The translations under genes and the position numbers were made by a program. The notes under the pieces are model-generated. The model saw nothing but the letters and a program-made list of their open reading frames with translations. It did not search any database and was not told the DNA's origin. Shown one piece after another: positions 20,592-32,729 of a DNA stretch of 64,000 bases. Numbering within the stretch: position 1 is the stretch's first letter; the number at the start of each line of letters is the position of its first letter. The stretch comes from Pholis gunnellus (lineage: Eukaryota > Chordata > Actinopteri > Perciformes > Pholidae): the NCBI GenBank assembly GCA_910591455.2, contig OU342821.1, positions 3,638,501 to 3,702,500 of the forward strand. Direction: 5' to 3'.

Positions 20592-22143
20592 TCAAACTGT
20601 ATGAACTGCATTAAAAGCCACTGGGATGAAGAGGATCAGAGGAAACTCCACAGCTGTCCTCAGTGCAGACAGGAATTTATTCTGAGGCCTTCCCTGGTGA
20701 GAAACACCATGGTGGCAAATTTAGTGGAGGAACTGAAGAAGATGGGACTCCAAGCTGCTCCAGCTGATCACTGCTATGCTGGACCTGAAGATGTGGCTTG
20801 TGATGTCTGCACTGGGAGAAAACTGAAAGCTCTCAAGTCCTGTCTGCAGTGTGTGGTCTCTTATTGTGAGCAGCACCTCCAGCCTCACTATGAATCCTCT
20901 GCCTTTGAGAAGCACAAGCTGATCAACCCCTCCAAGAAGCTTCAGGAGAACATCTGTACTCGTCACAATGAGGTGATGAAGATATTTTGCCGTACTGACC
21001 ACCACTGTATCTGTTATCTGTGCTCCATGGATGAACATAAAGGCCACGACACAGTCTCAGCTGTAGCAGAAAGGACTGAGAGGCAGAAAGAGCTCGGGGT
21101 GAGTCGACAGAAGATCCAGCAGAGAATCCAGAACAGAGAGAAAGATGAGAAGGTGCTTCAGCTGGAGATGGAGGATATCAATCGCTCCGCTGATAATGCT
21201 GTGAGGGACAGCGAGAAGATCTTCACAGATCTGATCCGTCTCATTAAGAAAAGAAGCTCAGACGTGAAGCAGCAGATCAGATCTCAGGAGAAAATTGAAG
21301 CGAGTCGAGTCAAAGAGCTCCAGAAGGAGCTAGAGGAGGAGATCTCTGAACTGAGGAGAAAAGACGCTGAGCTAGAGCAGCTGTCACAGACAGAGGACCA
21401 CACCCATTTTCTACAGAACTACCACTCACTGTCATGTCTTAGTGACTCTACTGACTAATCCAGTATCAATATATGCCCTCTGCAATGCTTTGAGGATGTG
21501 ATAGCAGCCGCGTCAGAGGTCAGAGATAAACTACAGGACATTCTGAGTGAGGAATCCACCAAGATCCCACTGGCAGAGCCCGAGACCAGAACTGATTTCC
21601 TCAAATATTCATGTCAAATCACACTGAATCCAAAAACAACAGGCACAAAACTGTTGTTGTCTGAAGGGAACAGGAAAGCAACAGTGAAGAGAGCATCGCA
21701 GTTCACACGGTTGAGTATGTCAATACAGTTACACTCTAGTCTCCCAGGTTCACACAGTAGCATTAACAGTCTTCAGGTCCTGAACAGACAGAAGTTGACT
21801 GGACGATGTTACTGGGAGGTGGAGTGGATTGGGTTTAATCTTTCAGTAGCAGTCACATACACACATATGAGAGAAGCAGTCTATGAAAGTGGATTTGGGA
21901 ACAATGACAAGTCTTGGGCAGTATATTGTTGGAGTGGCTGTTATGAATTCAGACATAACAACATCAGAACCTCCATCTCAGGCCCTCAGTCCTCCAGAGT
22001 AGGAGTGTACCAGTGCAGGGATTCTGTCCTTCTACAGCGTCTCTGAAGCCATGACTCTCCTCCACAGAGTCCAGACCACGTTCACTCAGCCGCTCTATGC
22101 TGGACTTTGGGTTGGTTATGGATCCACAGCTGAGCTCAACTAG
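20592..22143 (+). pseudogene. Second finTRIM-like copy, truncated and broken
   Basis: It is tandem to and in the same orientation as the copy at 16440. Homology begins inside the RING (MNCIKSHWDEEDQRKLHSCP), so the start codon and first half of the RING are missing. The frame then runs intact through B-boxes (CDVCTGRKLKALKSC, HHCICYLCSMDEHKGHDT) and coiled coil to a TAA at 21456, where copy 1 has TTA. It resumes in the same frame (ASEVRDKLQDILSEE, PRY, LTGRCYWEVEWIG, SWAVY). A loss of about 8 bp near 22015 (after SSRVGVYQC) shifts the frame before the last SPRY strands (FYSVSEAMTLLHR), with the final stop at 22141. In this copy the junction lost from copy 1 is intact (AVAERTERQKELG). No promoter or start is evident, so it is a pseudogene. 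Confidence 0.88.
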
Positions 22144-22780
22144 ACAGAAAGTAGTGGGACGTTTTTCTTCTTCTTTGCTGCTCGCCTCTCTTTGCTGTCA
22201 TATTTCTGCACATATGACCTGATAATCACGACTTTACTGTCTTCTGCCTTTGATTATGTGTCAATATTGTTTAAGTTTCTGAATGTTTTGGTTGAATCAT
22301 AAACTGTTTTTACCATTAATATTGAAGATGCTGGTAATATTAATTTAAAGCATATTATGAAGTATTGAAAGTATGAAACTATATCTATTTTATGATAAAA
22401 TAACTGTTTGGACAAAGTTTTTTGCCACATGGCTGTCACTACAAAGCAAGACATTTTAAGTATCACCTTGGATGTTAGGTCATTTGGATTTGCATTGTTC
22501 AGCACTTTCTAACTTTATAGACCAAACAATTAATTTATTAATTGTAAAAATGAATTAACTTAACGAAAACCCTAATATACATATTTACAAAAGTGTCATT
22601 ATTTACAAAAGTGTCATTATCATTACTTTGATTATTTTTCCACCGCAGTGATAACATACTGGTTTAACACACATCATTTTGATGAAGTGAGTATGTAGAT
22701 AGAATGACTGAACTAGTACTATACCAGGATTTACTGATTGCATGTGAACAAAATAAAGAATAAATGTTTTCCCCCTCAGA
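22144..22780 (+). other. 3' flank of second finTRIM copy
   Basis: It shares the CCAGGATTTACTGATTG and AATAAA (22752 and 22759) block with copy 1, but the rest has diverged. A short direct repeat ATTTACAAAAGTGTCATT lies at about 22583 and 22601. No gene is seen. Confidence 0.5.
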
Positions 22781-24445
22781 AAAGAAAAGTATTTATTTTG
22801 AGTTCATTGAAGAAATTCTACTCTAGTTGGAGAGAAGAGAAAAAAAGCAGTGTGCTCCTTATTAATTAACAGTTTTTCTCACTCTGGCCTGAGAAGCAGT
22901 AGACATGTACACGTATATATCTGTGCTGTTACACTTAAAAATAAAGAGCTGAAAAGTCTACGAAACTAATCAATATAATTAATGAGGACTTATATGCGGA
23001 CATATATATATATATATTTCTTTACATGTAACAGTGCCAATGGCTGTGAAGGCCACTTTCCTTAAGTATTAACACATTAAAAATGATAGCTGTATAAGTC
23101 AGATGAAACGCACAGACACAAAGCTACAGAGAGCCTCATAGCTCTAGTGTATCATGGTTCTGGGCGGTCATTGGAAGCAATGATTGAGTCATTCAGGCGT
23201 TACACTAGTTATTGGAAGAAAGCTGAAAACACAAACCAACTGGACATATGAGTTTCACATGGTTGTGAAAACATCTGCACTTCCAGCTTTATTGTTTTTT
23301 GAATAAGTGTATAGTTGTGAGCACTGACCCCTTACCGGTGTCCTTACATCATGGTGAACTCTGGTAGTCGGCCTGCTGTGTTTGAGTGAAGCAGTACCGC
23401 GTTGAGCCTCTGGGTGTCACTGCAGGACTGTGTCTGTCTCCCTCAGCTCGACTCTGATTCGCTCACAGCGTTTGGAGTTCAGGTGCAGGAGCTCGCATGG
23501 CACAGACACATCTCTACAGTTTTTAAAATTTATTTCAACACTCATATTTTTCCGTCATATGTTCCCGCATCTTCACCTGACTGTGCAGTTCGAGGGCCGT
23601 TCAACAGTTTTTTCTCCACATTTTTCCATTCCCTCAATGAAGAATTCATTTATGTTACTGTATTTGATGTTTTTGTGCCTGAGGAGTGTACATCCAGCTG
23701 GGCAAAGCCCCACTGGACACATTATATGATTCTTAATTTATTACGTGTCTTTGATTTATCGCTCTCAATGTATATGTTTACTTTTTATCAAAGCAATCAA
23801 TCTTTTATACGTCCTTGTTGATGGAGCGTCTTCATTCTGCACAAGCTTTGGCATATTTTAGTTTGTGCTTATTTATCTTACTACATTCACACTGAATTGT
23901 TATTATATACATATAATATACATACATAATCAATTATTATTATTTGATTATAGTGTTATAAAATATCAAGCAGCCATACTTTTTTTTCCAGGTGAAATGA
24001 GTGAAACATGTGCATCCCTATAAAAAACCTTTTTGTCACTGTATCCATCAATTCATAGCTGAAAGTCGAGAGCAAACACCGTGCCAGCTGACTACAGGTT
24101 TGTTTTGACTTTCCGTACTGGGCCAGTATGCGTCACGCTGCTAAAGAGTGTGATTCCATCGTACATTCAATTTAATTCCGTCATCTTTATCGTCTTTGAG
24201 AGCCCGTCACACTTATGAGCCATGTGAGACTGTGAGAGAAAGGCCGTCAGATTGTTGAGAGTTGATCGTCGCTTTAACAGCAGCCCTCAATAAAGGTAAT
24301 GCACGTCTAATTTTGTCTCCTTTCGATGCTGAATTTCTCTCAAATAGAGGGCATGGTCCCTGGTAAGATAATGAAAAGACAAACAATAAATGACAAATCC
24401 TGTACAGTTAAAATGAACAAAGGTGCTCGTAGAATACGAGCTGAC
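22781..24445. other. Non-coding region
   Basis: No protein similarity was found. It includes a short (AT)n run near 23004. The longest open frame (23402-23821) reads as unstructured sequence with no recognised family and has no splice or promoter context to support it. A TATACACAGTCTATGG fragment just downstream (about 24459) is the end of dispersed repeat family A. Confidence 0.45.
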
Positions 24446-24939
24446 TATGTGCACGTCTTATACACAGTCTATGGTTCTTCCCTATAAAAATAGTCCTTCA
24501 AAAAAGTAATAATCTGCTTCTTTATCAGCACCGTGTAGGAGTGTCTGATTCTGCAAAAAAACGTTGCAAAACTCTGATTGGTGCGTGGAAGTCTGTGACA
24601 TCCCTTTTTTTTTAAAACTGAGTCCCGCCCACAAAACCCATAAGAAGAGCACAACTAAAACAAAACAAAAATGCAGAAATCTCTCATGAAATAACCAAAA
24701 CTGAGGTCTTTTTAGGGCCTAAGTGAATTTAAGTCAAGAAATAACTACCTCAAAAATCCCTTACACATTTGTATATTAACATTTAAAGGTTTCTATTGGT
24801 TAAAGCAATCCGGCATGAATGACATAAGACCCCATCGGGGTTTAAAAAGTTAAGATTCTACCCAATTCATCCCTACAACCAATAAAATAACTGCTGTAAC
24901 ACTGCTAACAGCATGTTAAATCACCTTTTTTTTGTTTTG

Positions 24940-25190
24940 TTTTTTGGCCGCTATCTCTCAGTCGCTCTGTCAAATCTGCATCAGTTCCACATCGGAGGCC
25001 TCCAGGCAGACTTAGATAATGCTCTCCATATTTACAGTGGCAGGAGGATTGGGAGGTTTTTTGACTAGATCCCATTTGTGTGAACCTATTAGCGCTGAGC
25101 GCTCTGAGCTCCCTCTGATACGCCTCTGAGATTAGGCAATGGTATTACTGTAAGAGGATCGACTCGCCTCGAGGTGAGGGCCGAATATAC
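24940..25190. other. Candidate conserved non-coding segment
   Basis: A complex, non-repetitive stretch (GCAGACTTAGATAATGCTCT, TATTAGCGCTGAGCGCTC) with no coding frame, directly before a (GA)n microsatellite. Its composition differs from the flanking dispersed repeats. Regulatory function is only a guess. Confidence 0.25.
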
Positions 25191-25227
<37 letters not shown>

Positions 25228-25228
25228 C
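25191..25228. repeat. (GA)n microsatellite
   Basis: Uninterrupted AG dinucleotides apart from one AAAG interruption. Confidence 0.95.
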
Positions 25229-25396
25229 AGGAACGTGCTCACACAGATAGGACCACACACTCCCCTGAAAAAAAATCAGGACCTGGCAGTGATAGCGGGA
25301 AGGAGATAGATGGAGGAACACACACATGCACACTTCAGAACGAAGAACAATGGTGATGAGAGAGGAAATGTGTGTCTGCTTCACTCTCCCGAACAT

Positions 25397-26254
25397 AGAT
25401 GATTGATATTTAACACCTCATGGGGGGGATTATTTTATGCATTCTAAGATGTTTGGAGCTAACGTTTACGGAGGTTACACTGACTTGAATTATAATGCGT
25501 TCAAGCTCTATGTAGTGTTGTTCGAAGGAGATGTTTTCAGAGCAATATGAAATAGGAAGCTAAACAGGTCATAATTCCTTCTCCAATATCTAACACTAGC
25601 TCTAAGCAGTTTTTAATACATCATTAAAACTACTGATGCCAAGATTCAGTAAAGTATTTCCTATAATAATGTATTTCCTAATCATTTTAATTATTTCAAA
25701 TGATTGCAAATATCCACTTTAGATAACAATAATAAAGTAAAAAGATAGCAAATTGGAATCAGCAGATCAGATTTGTCAAAAATCAGAATCGGTGAATATT
25801 ATATATAACATCATTGTTCCCACAAAATGGGTTTGTTACTAGGAACACAATGACATCTCTGAATGTGAGTCAGATGGGTCAGGAAACACCTACAGTCAGG
25901 TTGTAACATTTAGTCCACATTATGTAAACTACTTTAAGGACACATGAAATGTAAGACTCCCTCATTGCACAAGAACACCGCACATCTCCCATAAGTACAG
26001 CAGGTCACAGTTGAACCAGACCGTCGGTCTGTAAACTATGATGGATGTTTATCCAACCGACAGTTTGGGTAATAATTACACTTTTTGCCTTATTTGGTGT
26101 TCCTAGTTCTTAGTAATTGACTCTGTTTTCCAAGAGAAATTATAGCAAAACTATGAAAATAAATGTTGAATGAAACCTCCATCCAGTGTAACGGAGAATA
26201 TTTCCTTTTGGGTATTCTAACCTCTGGATGTGTCATTCTAGTTTGTTATGCTAC

Positions 26255-26255
<1 letters not shown>
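25397..26255. other. Non-coding spacer
   Basis: No gene or recognisable repeat was identified. AT-rich, with stop codons in all frames. Confidence 0.45.

Positions 26256-26301
<46 letters not shown>
26256..26301. repeat. (TG)n microsatellite
   Basis: About 23 perfect TG repeats. Overlapping open frames here are repeat artefacts. Confidence 0.97.
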
Positions 26302-26302
<1 letters not shown>

Positions 26303-26374
26303 ACCTCGGTCAGGAGGAGGAAAGTGGAGGGGGAGGAAGTCACAGCACCCCCTCCCCCCCAGCAGAGGGAGAGA

Positions 26375-26640
26375 GCTCCGTGTCATAATTTATGCCTTAA
26401 AAAGCATGAATTTTTCAGCGCACAGTGGCAGGGATGGCACTTCATGTTTACGACAATCATTTCCTTAGTGAAAGATTCATGTGGATGTGGCGCTTTATGA
26501 ATCTTTCAGGGTACAAACAGCAACACCGATGCTCGGAGCTTTAAGCTCCCTTGCTGGTCGCCGTTTCAACAGCCGTGAGTGTCTGGGAACAGCACAAACG
26601 GCGAAGTGAGCGTGGGAATAATAACCCTACCTGCCTCCTC
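26375..26640. other. Candidate conserved non-coding segment
   Basis: Unique-looking sequence with TCATAATTTATGCCTTAAAA, TTCATGTTTACGACAATCAT (forkhead-like TGTTTAC) and a small inverted pair AAAGATTCAT...ATGAATCTTT (26471-26506). No coding frame is supported. A possible regulatory element. Confidence 0.28.
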
Positions 26641-27039
26641 CTCACTCTTTTAATTTCTATGATTTTTATTTTCTGTGGGTCAGGGGAATATTAGTATGGC
26701 TTGACAGATGTTGACAATTTGTTGACAATCTTCTTCTCTTTTTATGTCGAATTGATTGTAAGTTTATGTTTCTTAGGTTTTTCCAATGGGTACATCTAAA
26801 AATTCTGAGTGCTGACATTGGGTTTTACAAGTTACTCAGTTTACCTGGATTTCTTGCTCCTGTTGCAGCAAAAGCCTAAAGGCCAGTTCACGGCAAAACA
26901 TTTTAAAGTCAAACTGTGTTGATGAACTTTGACCTGCAAATTGTTGTCGTTAACCAATAGAAAACTGTCTCGACAGTGCAGGCCTGTGAGGGGTCGGAGA
27001 GCAGCACATTAAAAATGGAGGAAGCTCTCGTAGGTTATT

Positions 27040-27600
27040 AGTGCGTGTTGCACTTTTATTTTATCCTACACACTGGTGGCATCTGGCGGTGTGGTTGCAG
27101 ATTGCATTCAACTGAATATACCTCCGCCCACTTTTTCCATATTCCAAAACTCCGCCAACGAGAGCCGCCGAGTGCAAAACCCGTTTACCTCGCTCAGAGG
27201 CCACCCTCGACGTAATAACTCTATTTTAGGAGCAAATGGAAGTCAGAAGGCTGCTGGCGATTCCACGGTTGTCGCTCACGTTACTGCAATTTTGCAAGTG
27301 TATTGTAGAACTTTAAAGCTAATGCTAAACACTCTCTCTGGAGCCAGTGTTTGGTTTGTCCGTTCTGGGCTTCTGTAGAAACATAGCGGTGCAACACGAC
27401 GGACTCCATGAAGAGGACCCACTCCCTATGCAGATATAAAGGACTCATGCTAAGCTAACAAAAACATGACTCTTAGTTTCAGGTGATTATACACCAATAA
27501 AAAACAAAGATGACTATTTAATATGATTATTATGTTCCATTTCTGCCATTGGATCCACGACAATGCTACATACTGGTCCTTTAACATTTGTCTGATTATA
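27040..27600. repeat. Dispersed MITE-like repeat, family B
   Basis: It has ATCCTACACACTGGTGG near the left end, a GGTGTGGTTGCAGATTGC block, then GGGCTTCTGTAGAAACATAG and GTGATTATACACCAATAAAA, and ends CATACTGGTCCTTTAA. I recognise this arrangement as a very common fish non-autonomous repeat. A 100-codon frame at 27076-27378 lies wholly inside it and is not a gene. Confidence 0.7.
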
Positions 27601-28650
27601 AACTGTTCCACTAGACCAATGGTTTGCAGACGGTTATGTGACGGGAGTCAACGTACAAATGCATCATTTGCATAAACTGTGTGAAGTTATTGTCCTGTTA
27701 GCAACCAAGCTAAGCTAACATGCTAATGTTTTGCTAACTGATTAGCTGGTGCAAAATGGTGAACACAATGTCCCGTCCCAACATTTATATTCTTCATTTG
27801 TGTGTTGTGTTTCACAATGCTTCTACAGGTATACTAACTGCCACTAGATGCTGCTCCTAGAAAACGTATTACTGTATTGAAGTGAATGGTGTTGAATGTC
27901 ATGTCAAAATCTCCGTCCCGTGCTGTTTCTCCTTTGTACCACAGTAAGTGGCATTCTTAGCTGCCATAGTCGTCGCTGCACAAGGCTTTAAATGCACCAC
28001 TGTTGGCGACAGCTTTATTTTTTTGAGATTTGATCAGATCGGAAGCAGCAAAGCATGCCAGTCAATAGGGCCAATGTGGAAGCAGGCTATTATTAGTTCA
28101 TCTGAAAAAGGTTGGACGGGCCACTGTCACCCTGATATTCACTGTCGCTCCTCTGCTCAGTGGAAGCATGTCGTCCTTTAAAAATCCCATTTATCTGTTG
28201 CCTGGAAGCTGCAGTGGCATGGTGGAAATCTTTCATCTTGCCTGTGTAGTGCCCTTCAGAGGGCCCTACCGGCTGTTTGGATTTTAGCCAAGGTTACTAT
28301 AGAAACACACAGAAGGAGAAGTGCAGGGAAACGGGAAAAGGCTTGCTCATGCTAATGGTGCAGCACACACATTTAGTCCCGTAAGAAAAACACAAAATGC
28401 AGCCGCCAAAGGTTTGGTTTTGTACGCAATCAAACGTCTCGCGAATAACGTCCAATTTAATCCACATGGAGGTTTTGAGAAGGCAGATGAACTGATTGAT
28501 TGTTTAATTGACTGTCTATTTGTTGGAATGATTCATCCGCTAAAGGCAGCAGAAGATCAGCTTGTGACACAAAGACTCCCTCGTCCACAGACGATCATGT
28601 TCACAAAAAAGCGGAAGCCTTTAAAGGGCTGTTCTGCAAATGTATTCTTT
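27601..28650. other. Non-coding region with one possible conserved patch
   Basis: A CTAAGCTAACATGCTAATG motif at 27711-27730 is typical of the tail of a dispersed fish repeat. Sequence at 28190-28310 is complex and repeat-free but has no coding support. Open frames at 27948 and 28321 have no recognised similarity. Confidence 0.4.
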
Positions 28651-28652
28651 AC

Positions 28653-28653
<1 letters not shown>

Positions 28654-28690
<37 letters not shown>

Positions 28691-28691
28691 C
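28654..28691. repeat. (CA)n microsatellite
   Basis: Near-perfect CA dinucleotide run with one CG interruption. Confidence 0.95.
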
Positions 28692-29428
28692 TCAGCCTCA
28701 TTTTGAGATAAATGATACATTATCCCTTTGCGTACAAAGAAGACAAAATTCTACAAATGTATTTATATTTAGTTGTTTTCTTATTTGTTTGTTTGATCAT
28801 ATTAGAGTAAATGTGTAGCTGACACTGGGAGTTTGTGTGCATGTGTGTGACCTCAGATGAGTGTTATTCTCTTTGAGTTGAGTTTGATAGTCACGGCAGA
28901 CACCTGCACATACTACAGCTGAAAGATTTAAATCGTGGTGACTGGGAGAGTATGGACCCGACGAATGAACAGATGAATTCATTAAACTGCTGATCAAACG
29001 TATTAAATTAAAATGTATGTTTGATTGAAGTCAAACCCCACCGAATGAACTCAACATGCATATTAAAGAAAAAACAACATTGACTTGAATACATGCACAC
29101 GCGAGTGAGGGAGCAATGACTGACTGGATGAACAAACGAGAGTGAATGGGTAAGCAGACGTCAGGTAAGTGAATGAGGAAAAGATGATAGAATTGTTTTA
29201 TTGATCAGCCTCAAAGTGCAAATGTTGAGAGAAGACTGTGCTGATTGACTGATGGCTAAATCCCACCTGGGAATGTTGGAGCTTTGATCAACTGTGCAAA
29301 ATGCGAAAATTAAAGTCAAAGTAAAGTGAAAGCTTCACACCAAGCACGGAAAAATTGCATAGAAATGTATAAAATCTGTATTTTGTTCTTACAAAATGTT
29401 CTGCACACCTGCAGAACATTTGTGCAGG
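28692..29428. other. Non-coding spacer
   Basis: No gene recognised. Repeated GAATGAA/TGAATG words at 29020-29170 give weak low-complexity structure. Confidence 0.45.
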
Positions 29429-29980
29429 GCCGGCGGCAACCTCCGGTTCGATCAAGTGAAGCCGATGCGCAAGTGTCTTTTAAAACTTGCATTTTCTCTA
29501 CTGACCAGCAGGGGAAAACTCCTCCAGTGGCAAAAATAAGTCCAATTGTATGGAAGTCTATGAGAAAATGACTCTACTTCTCTCTTGATTTATTACCTCA
29601 GTAAACATTGTAAACATGAGTTTATGGTCTCAATCTCTAGTTTCAAGTCTTCAATACAACATGATGTTCATTTAGTAAATTATGGTCCATTTAGAGTCAA
29701 ATAGACTATAAAGCAGGGTATGCTTTAGGGCGGGGCTACTGTGATTGAAAGGCTGCTGCCACTACCAGAGACGTATACGGTGTCTCTACGTCACTCCTCC
29801 GCATTCCAAACATGGTACCTTCCATTAATTTACTGCAAAAAAAGCAACAAAAAAAGCAATGGCTGTAATCCAAGATGGCGGCGGTGTAATTGTCGAACCT
29901 GAGGCTTCAAAACGGTAATCCACAAACCAGTGGGTGACATCATGATGACTCCGTCCACTTCTTATATGCAGTCTATGGTG
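29429..29980 (+). repeat. Dispersed repeat family A, copy 1
   Basis: Ordered landmarks are CGGCAACCTCCGGTTC, GGAAGTCTATGAGAAAATGA, TTTATTACCTCAGTAAACAT, AGTCAAATAGACTATAAAGC, GGCGGGGCTAC, CCAAGATGGCGGC and TATATGCAGTCTATGG. The same order occurs at 35552-36044 and, reversed, at 54055-54556 and (partly) 56515-56815. It is non-coding and probably a non-autonomous element. Confidence 0.82.
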
Positions 29981-29999
29981 CAGGGTGAAAAATGATGTG

Positions 30000-31284
30000 T
30001 ATTCTTAATTTTAGTGATTAGTGTTGGATTTTCAGCTACTCATTTTAAGAATCACCTGCTTTGTAAGTTTTGTTTTGGATATTTCTTGATTAAAATCACA
30101 GTTTATGATGTGTGTCCATCATGATGTGTGTCTATCCGTGTCTATCTGCATTTGGGTCCTTCCCCAGTTGTCTTTCCTCCCCCTGACACCATGATTATTA
30201 TAATGTTCTGCCAGGAAGTCTTATCTTATTAACATAAGACTTAACTTTAAGTCGGTGGCGACTTTCCCACTAGTTTCAATATGCTACCAACTACACAAAC
30301 TCCGATTGACTTCGACAGCAGTAGCGTGTAGTTCTGAAGGGCAGTTACAAGCAACAGGGTTTTGTAATTTAATTTGGACGACTTGTTGTGGACTATCAGC
30401 ACAACCTCCTTGGTGGAGGTAAAAAATGTGTCATCTCTGCCCCCTATGTAGTGTGGAATTGGGACAAACCGGTTGGTCCGGCTGCTTCCTTTCATCTGCT
30501 GTTAGCTTCACCTAAGAAGTGTAATCAGCTGTTCACACAGACAGATTTAAACACGTGACCGGCTGATCAGTCTCATATTTCTGATTTAATGCCGGTTACT
30601 TTTACACACGTGTGGCGCATGATAGTTTAACTTCCTGAAACTAGTTTGGACTATTAATAACTATTAATGGAAGCAAGTATTTAAATAAAAAAGCAATAAT
30701 TTATATCCTAATCATTTGAGATGAGTTTTTATCCAAATGACCATTATAGATGACATTTAATGTAAAAGGATAATATTGTGAATTTTTTACGGTTTCCATT
30801 GACTCCGGGATGGTTGCGATTGTTTTTGGGTGGGGAAAAAGTTAGTTTGGAACCTTGGTTTGAATTATAGTTCTTAGAAAGAAAATCAGAATCGACCTAG
30901 AAAATTTCAAATGGTGCATCTCTATTTTTTAGATGAAGTAAAATTGAATAATGCAGCTATAACTTTCAGGATATGTTTTAGGGATTTCTATTTAGATATT
31001 TTCATTTGGATTAAACTCAGAGGTCTGGTGCACCGTAGAGATGCAATTGCATTAAATACGCTCCGTATGCTAATCTGTGTACGTGTGTGTGTGTTGGTGG
31101 GTTCTATTAAAGAATTTAAAATGTGTGTGTGTGTGCAGCTGGGAAGAACCCCTGCAGGTAGGTTGATTGCCCTCTTATACCTGTTGACAACCCTCTTCTG
31201 TCCGTCCACCCTTCCTTCCTTCCTTCCTTTGAGTGCTCTGAAATGTTACCAATATTCTCGTATAAGTGTCATGTCTTTTATCAG
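30000..31284. other. Non-coding region upstream of SAMD3-like exon
   Basis: No upstream exons of the SAMD3-like gene were recognised. The sequence at 31190-31284 looks intronic: a CCTTCC-rich pyrimidine tract followed by an AG acceptor. Confidence 0.45.
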
Positions 31285-31584
31285 ATTGTTCAGAAGGATG
31301 AAGCTGGAATGGAGCTTGAGAGGTGCGAAATGGCAGTTTTTGTCATCACGGAGGAGGAGGATTGCCTCCAGCCACCACACGACATTGGAATTATTATCGA
31401 TGGTGTGGAAGTCCTGACTGGTTTGCCATCAGTAGCGCATGCACGTGCTATGTTATTTGGGCTCATTTATGCTCTAAACTTGAGCTATCCAAGTGAGCTC
31501 AAATACACGTTTGATGCTCTGCAAAAGATAATCATGGAGATCGAACCAAAGAAGATGACACGCAGTGTGCCTCTCAAACTCTAA
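31285..31584 (+). CDS. 3'-terminal exon of SAMD3-like (fish expanded family) gene
   Basis: The exon begins after an acceptor (TCTTTTATCAG) at 31284 and is open in phase 0 for 99 codons to TAA at 31582. Its peptide reads IVQKDEAGMELERCEMAVFV, then PHDIGIIIDGVEVLTGL, ARAMLFGLIYALNLSYPSEL, KYTFDALQKIIMEIE and KLSRS-type basic tail residues (MTRSVPLKL). This is the C-terminal signature of a family expanded in fishes and annotated there as sterile-alpha-motif domain protein 3-like or uncharacterised, whose function is not established. No SAM domain or other exon was found, so it may be the last exon of a gene whose upstream exons are not recognised here, or an isolated fragment. The frame is undamaged. 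A Met at 31243 lies in probable intron and is unlikely to be a start. Confidence 0.6.
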   Translation: MVQKDEAGMELERCEMAVFVITEEEDCLQPPHDIGIIIDGVEVLTGLPSVAHARAMLFGLIYALNLSYPSELKYTFDALQKIIMEIEPKKMTRSVPLKL

Positions 31585-31729
31585 ACATTGAAACAATGAA
31601 AAGACATTTGGATACAGCATGTGTTTTGTTCGGTTATATAACTTGTATTCAAATACACTCCAGGACAATGGAAGGTAGAGAAACAGACTTTGTTTGAAAA
31701 AATGGTCATCATTTTGGATTAATGCTGTA

Positions 31730-32729
31730 CACTGAAAATGTGAATAATGCTAAATTCACGACAGTTCAGTAGCACTGGTAATGTTTTTTTGTTGTTACAG
31801 TGGGTTATGCACAAAAGACCAACCTTTGTTCAAAGATTGCACCCCAGCAATGTAGTTGTATTGTTCCTCTGTCTCTTGATTATACATTTGTAATGGTTAA
31901 AAATATTGTGACATTCACACATTCTGGTCATTTTAGCAAATTAACAAATACTGTTTAGATTTTTACACTTCATGTGTATTACATTGTCTCAAATTTTAAA
32001 TGACAGATGTACAAACCACTTTTACAATGTTAGAAACAGGAATGGCTTCTACATTGTCTCATGTTTAAATGGAGAGATGTAACCATATGGATCTTTTGAA
32101 GTGAATTTAGTTTTTATTTATAGTAAGTAAACTAAATTACACACTAACTGTAACAAAATGTTTTATATTCTAGCAAATTTAGCTTTTATTTATGGTAAAA
32201 GTTTTAAGTTGTAAAAAAGCAACAAGAAAATATATTAATCTACATTAAGTAACCTTTTTACTTTGGACTAAATTAAATATATGATTATTGTGTAATTAAA
32301 ATGATAGTTTGTACTAAAACAGAAATTTAACTTGAGATTAATTAATAAAATTAACTGTAACAAATTAGAGTGTTTTAATTAGTTTAGTCCAAAGTAAAAA
32401 CTTTGCTCGTATGTAATAGAAAATATAAATAGATAAATAAAGTTGTATCAATGTAAAGAAAATGGTTTATGGTCTTTATAATTAATTATTGTACTTTGTG
32501 AGTGTAATGTTTTTGTCTTTTTCAAAAGTAAGATTTTGATTTGTCTTTAATCAAATTGTGATGTTTCAACCAAATCCTAAATATAATTTGAAAAAAACTA
32601 ATACATTTACGTTTAACAAATTAGAGTATTTTAATTACTTTAGTGTAAAGTAAAAACTTTGCTTTCATGTAATAAAAAATATTAATAGTAATTTTTTTAA
32701 GTTAGTCCAAAGTATAATTTTTTTCAGTG
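31730..32729. mobile_element. Possible AT-rich TA-flanked element
   Basis: CACTGAAAA at 31730 and TTTTTTTCAGTG ending at 32729 form a short inverted pair, each flanked by TA, as in Tc1/mariner-type insertions. Inside, TTACTTTGGACTAAATTAA (32258) is mirrored by TTAGTTTAGTCCAAAGTAA (32379), and the block at 32360-32430 is repeated at 32615-32690. The termini are short and AT-rich, so a chance match is possible; the internal repeats are real. Confidence 0.3.

Noticed and set aside
23402..23821. 139-codon plus-strand frame
   Set aside because: No family similarity and no splice or promoter context; an overlapping frame of similar size exists in another phase.
27076..27378. 100-codon plus-strand frame
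   Set aside because: Lies wholly inside a dispersed MITE-like repeat.
28321..28818. 165-codon plus-strand frame
   Set aside because: Runs through a CA microsatellite (His/Thr stretch) and has no recognisable domain.
30911..31417. 168-codon plus-strand frame overlapping the SAMD3-like exon
   Set aside because: It is in a different phase from the conserved peptide and crosses the probable intron, so it is a shadow.
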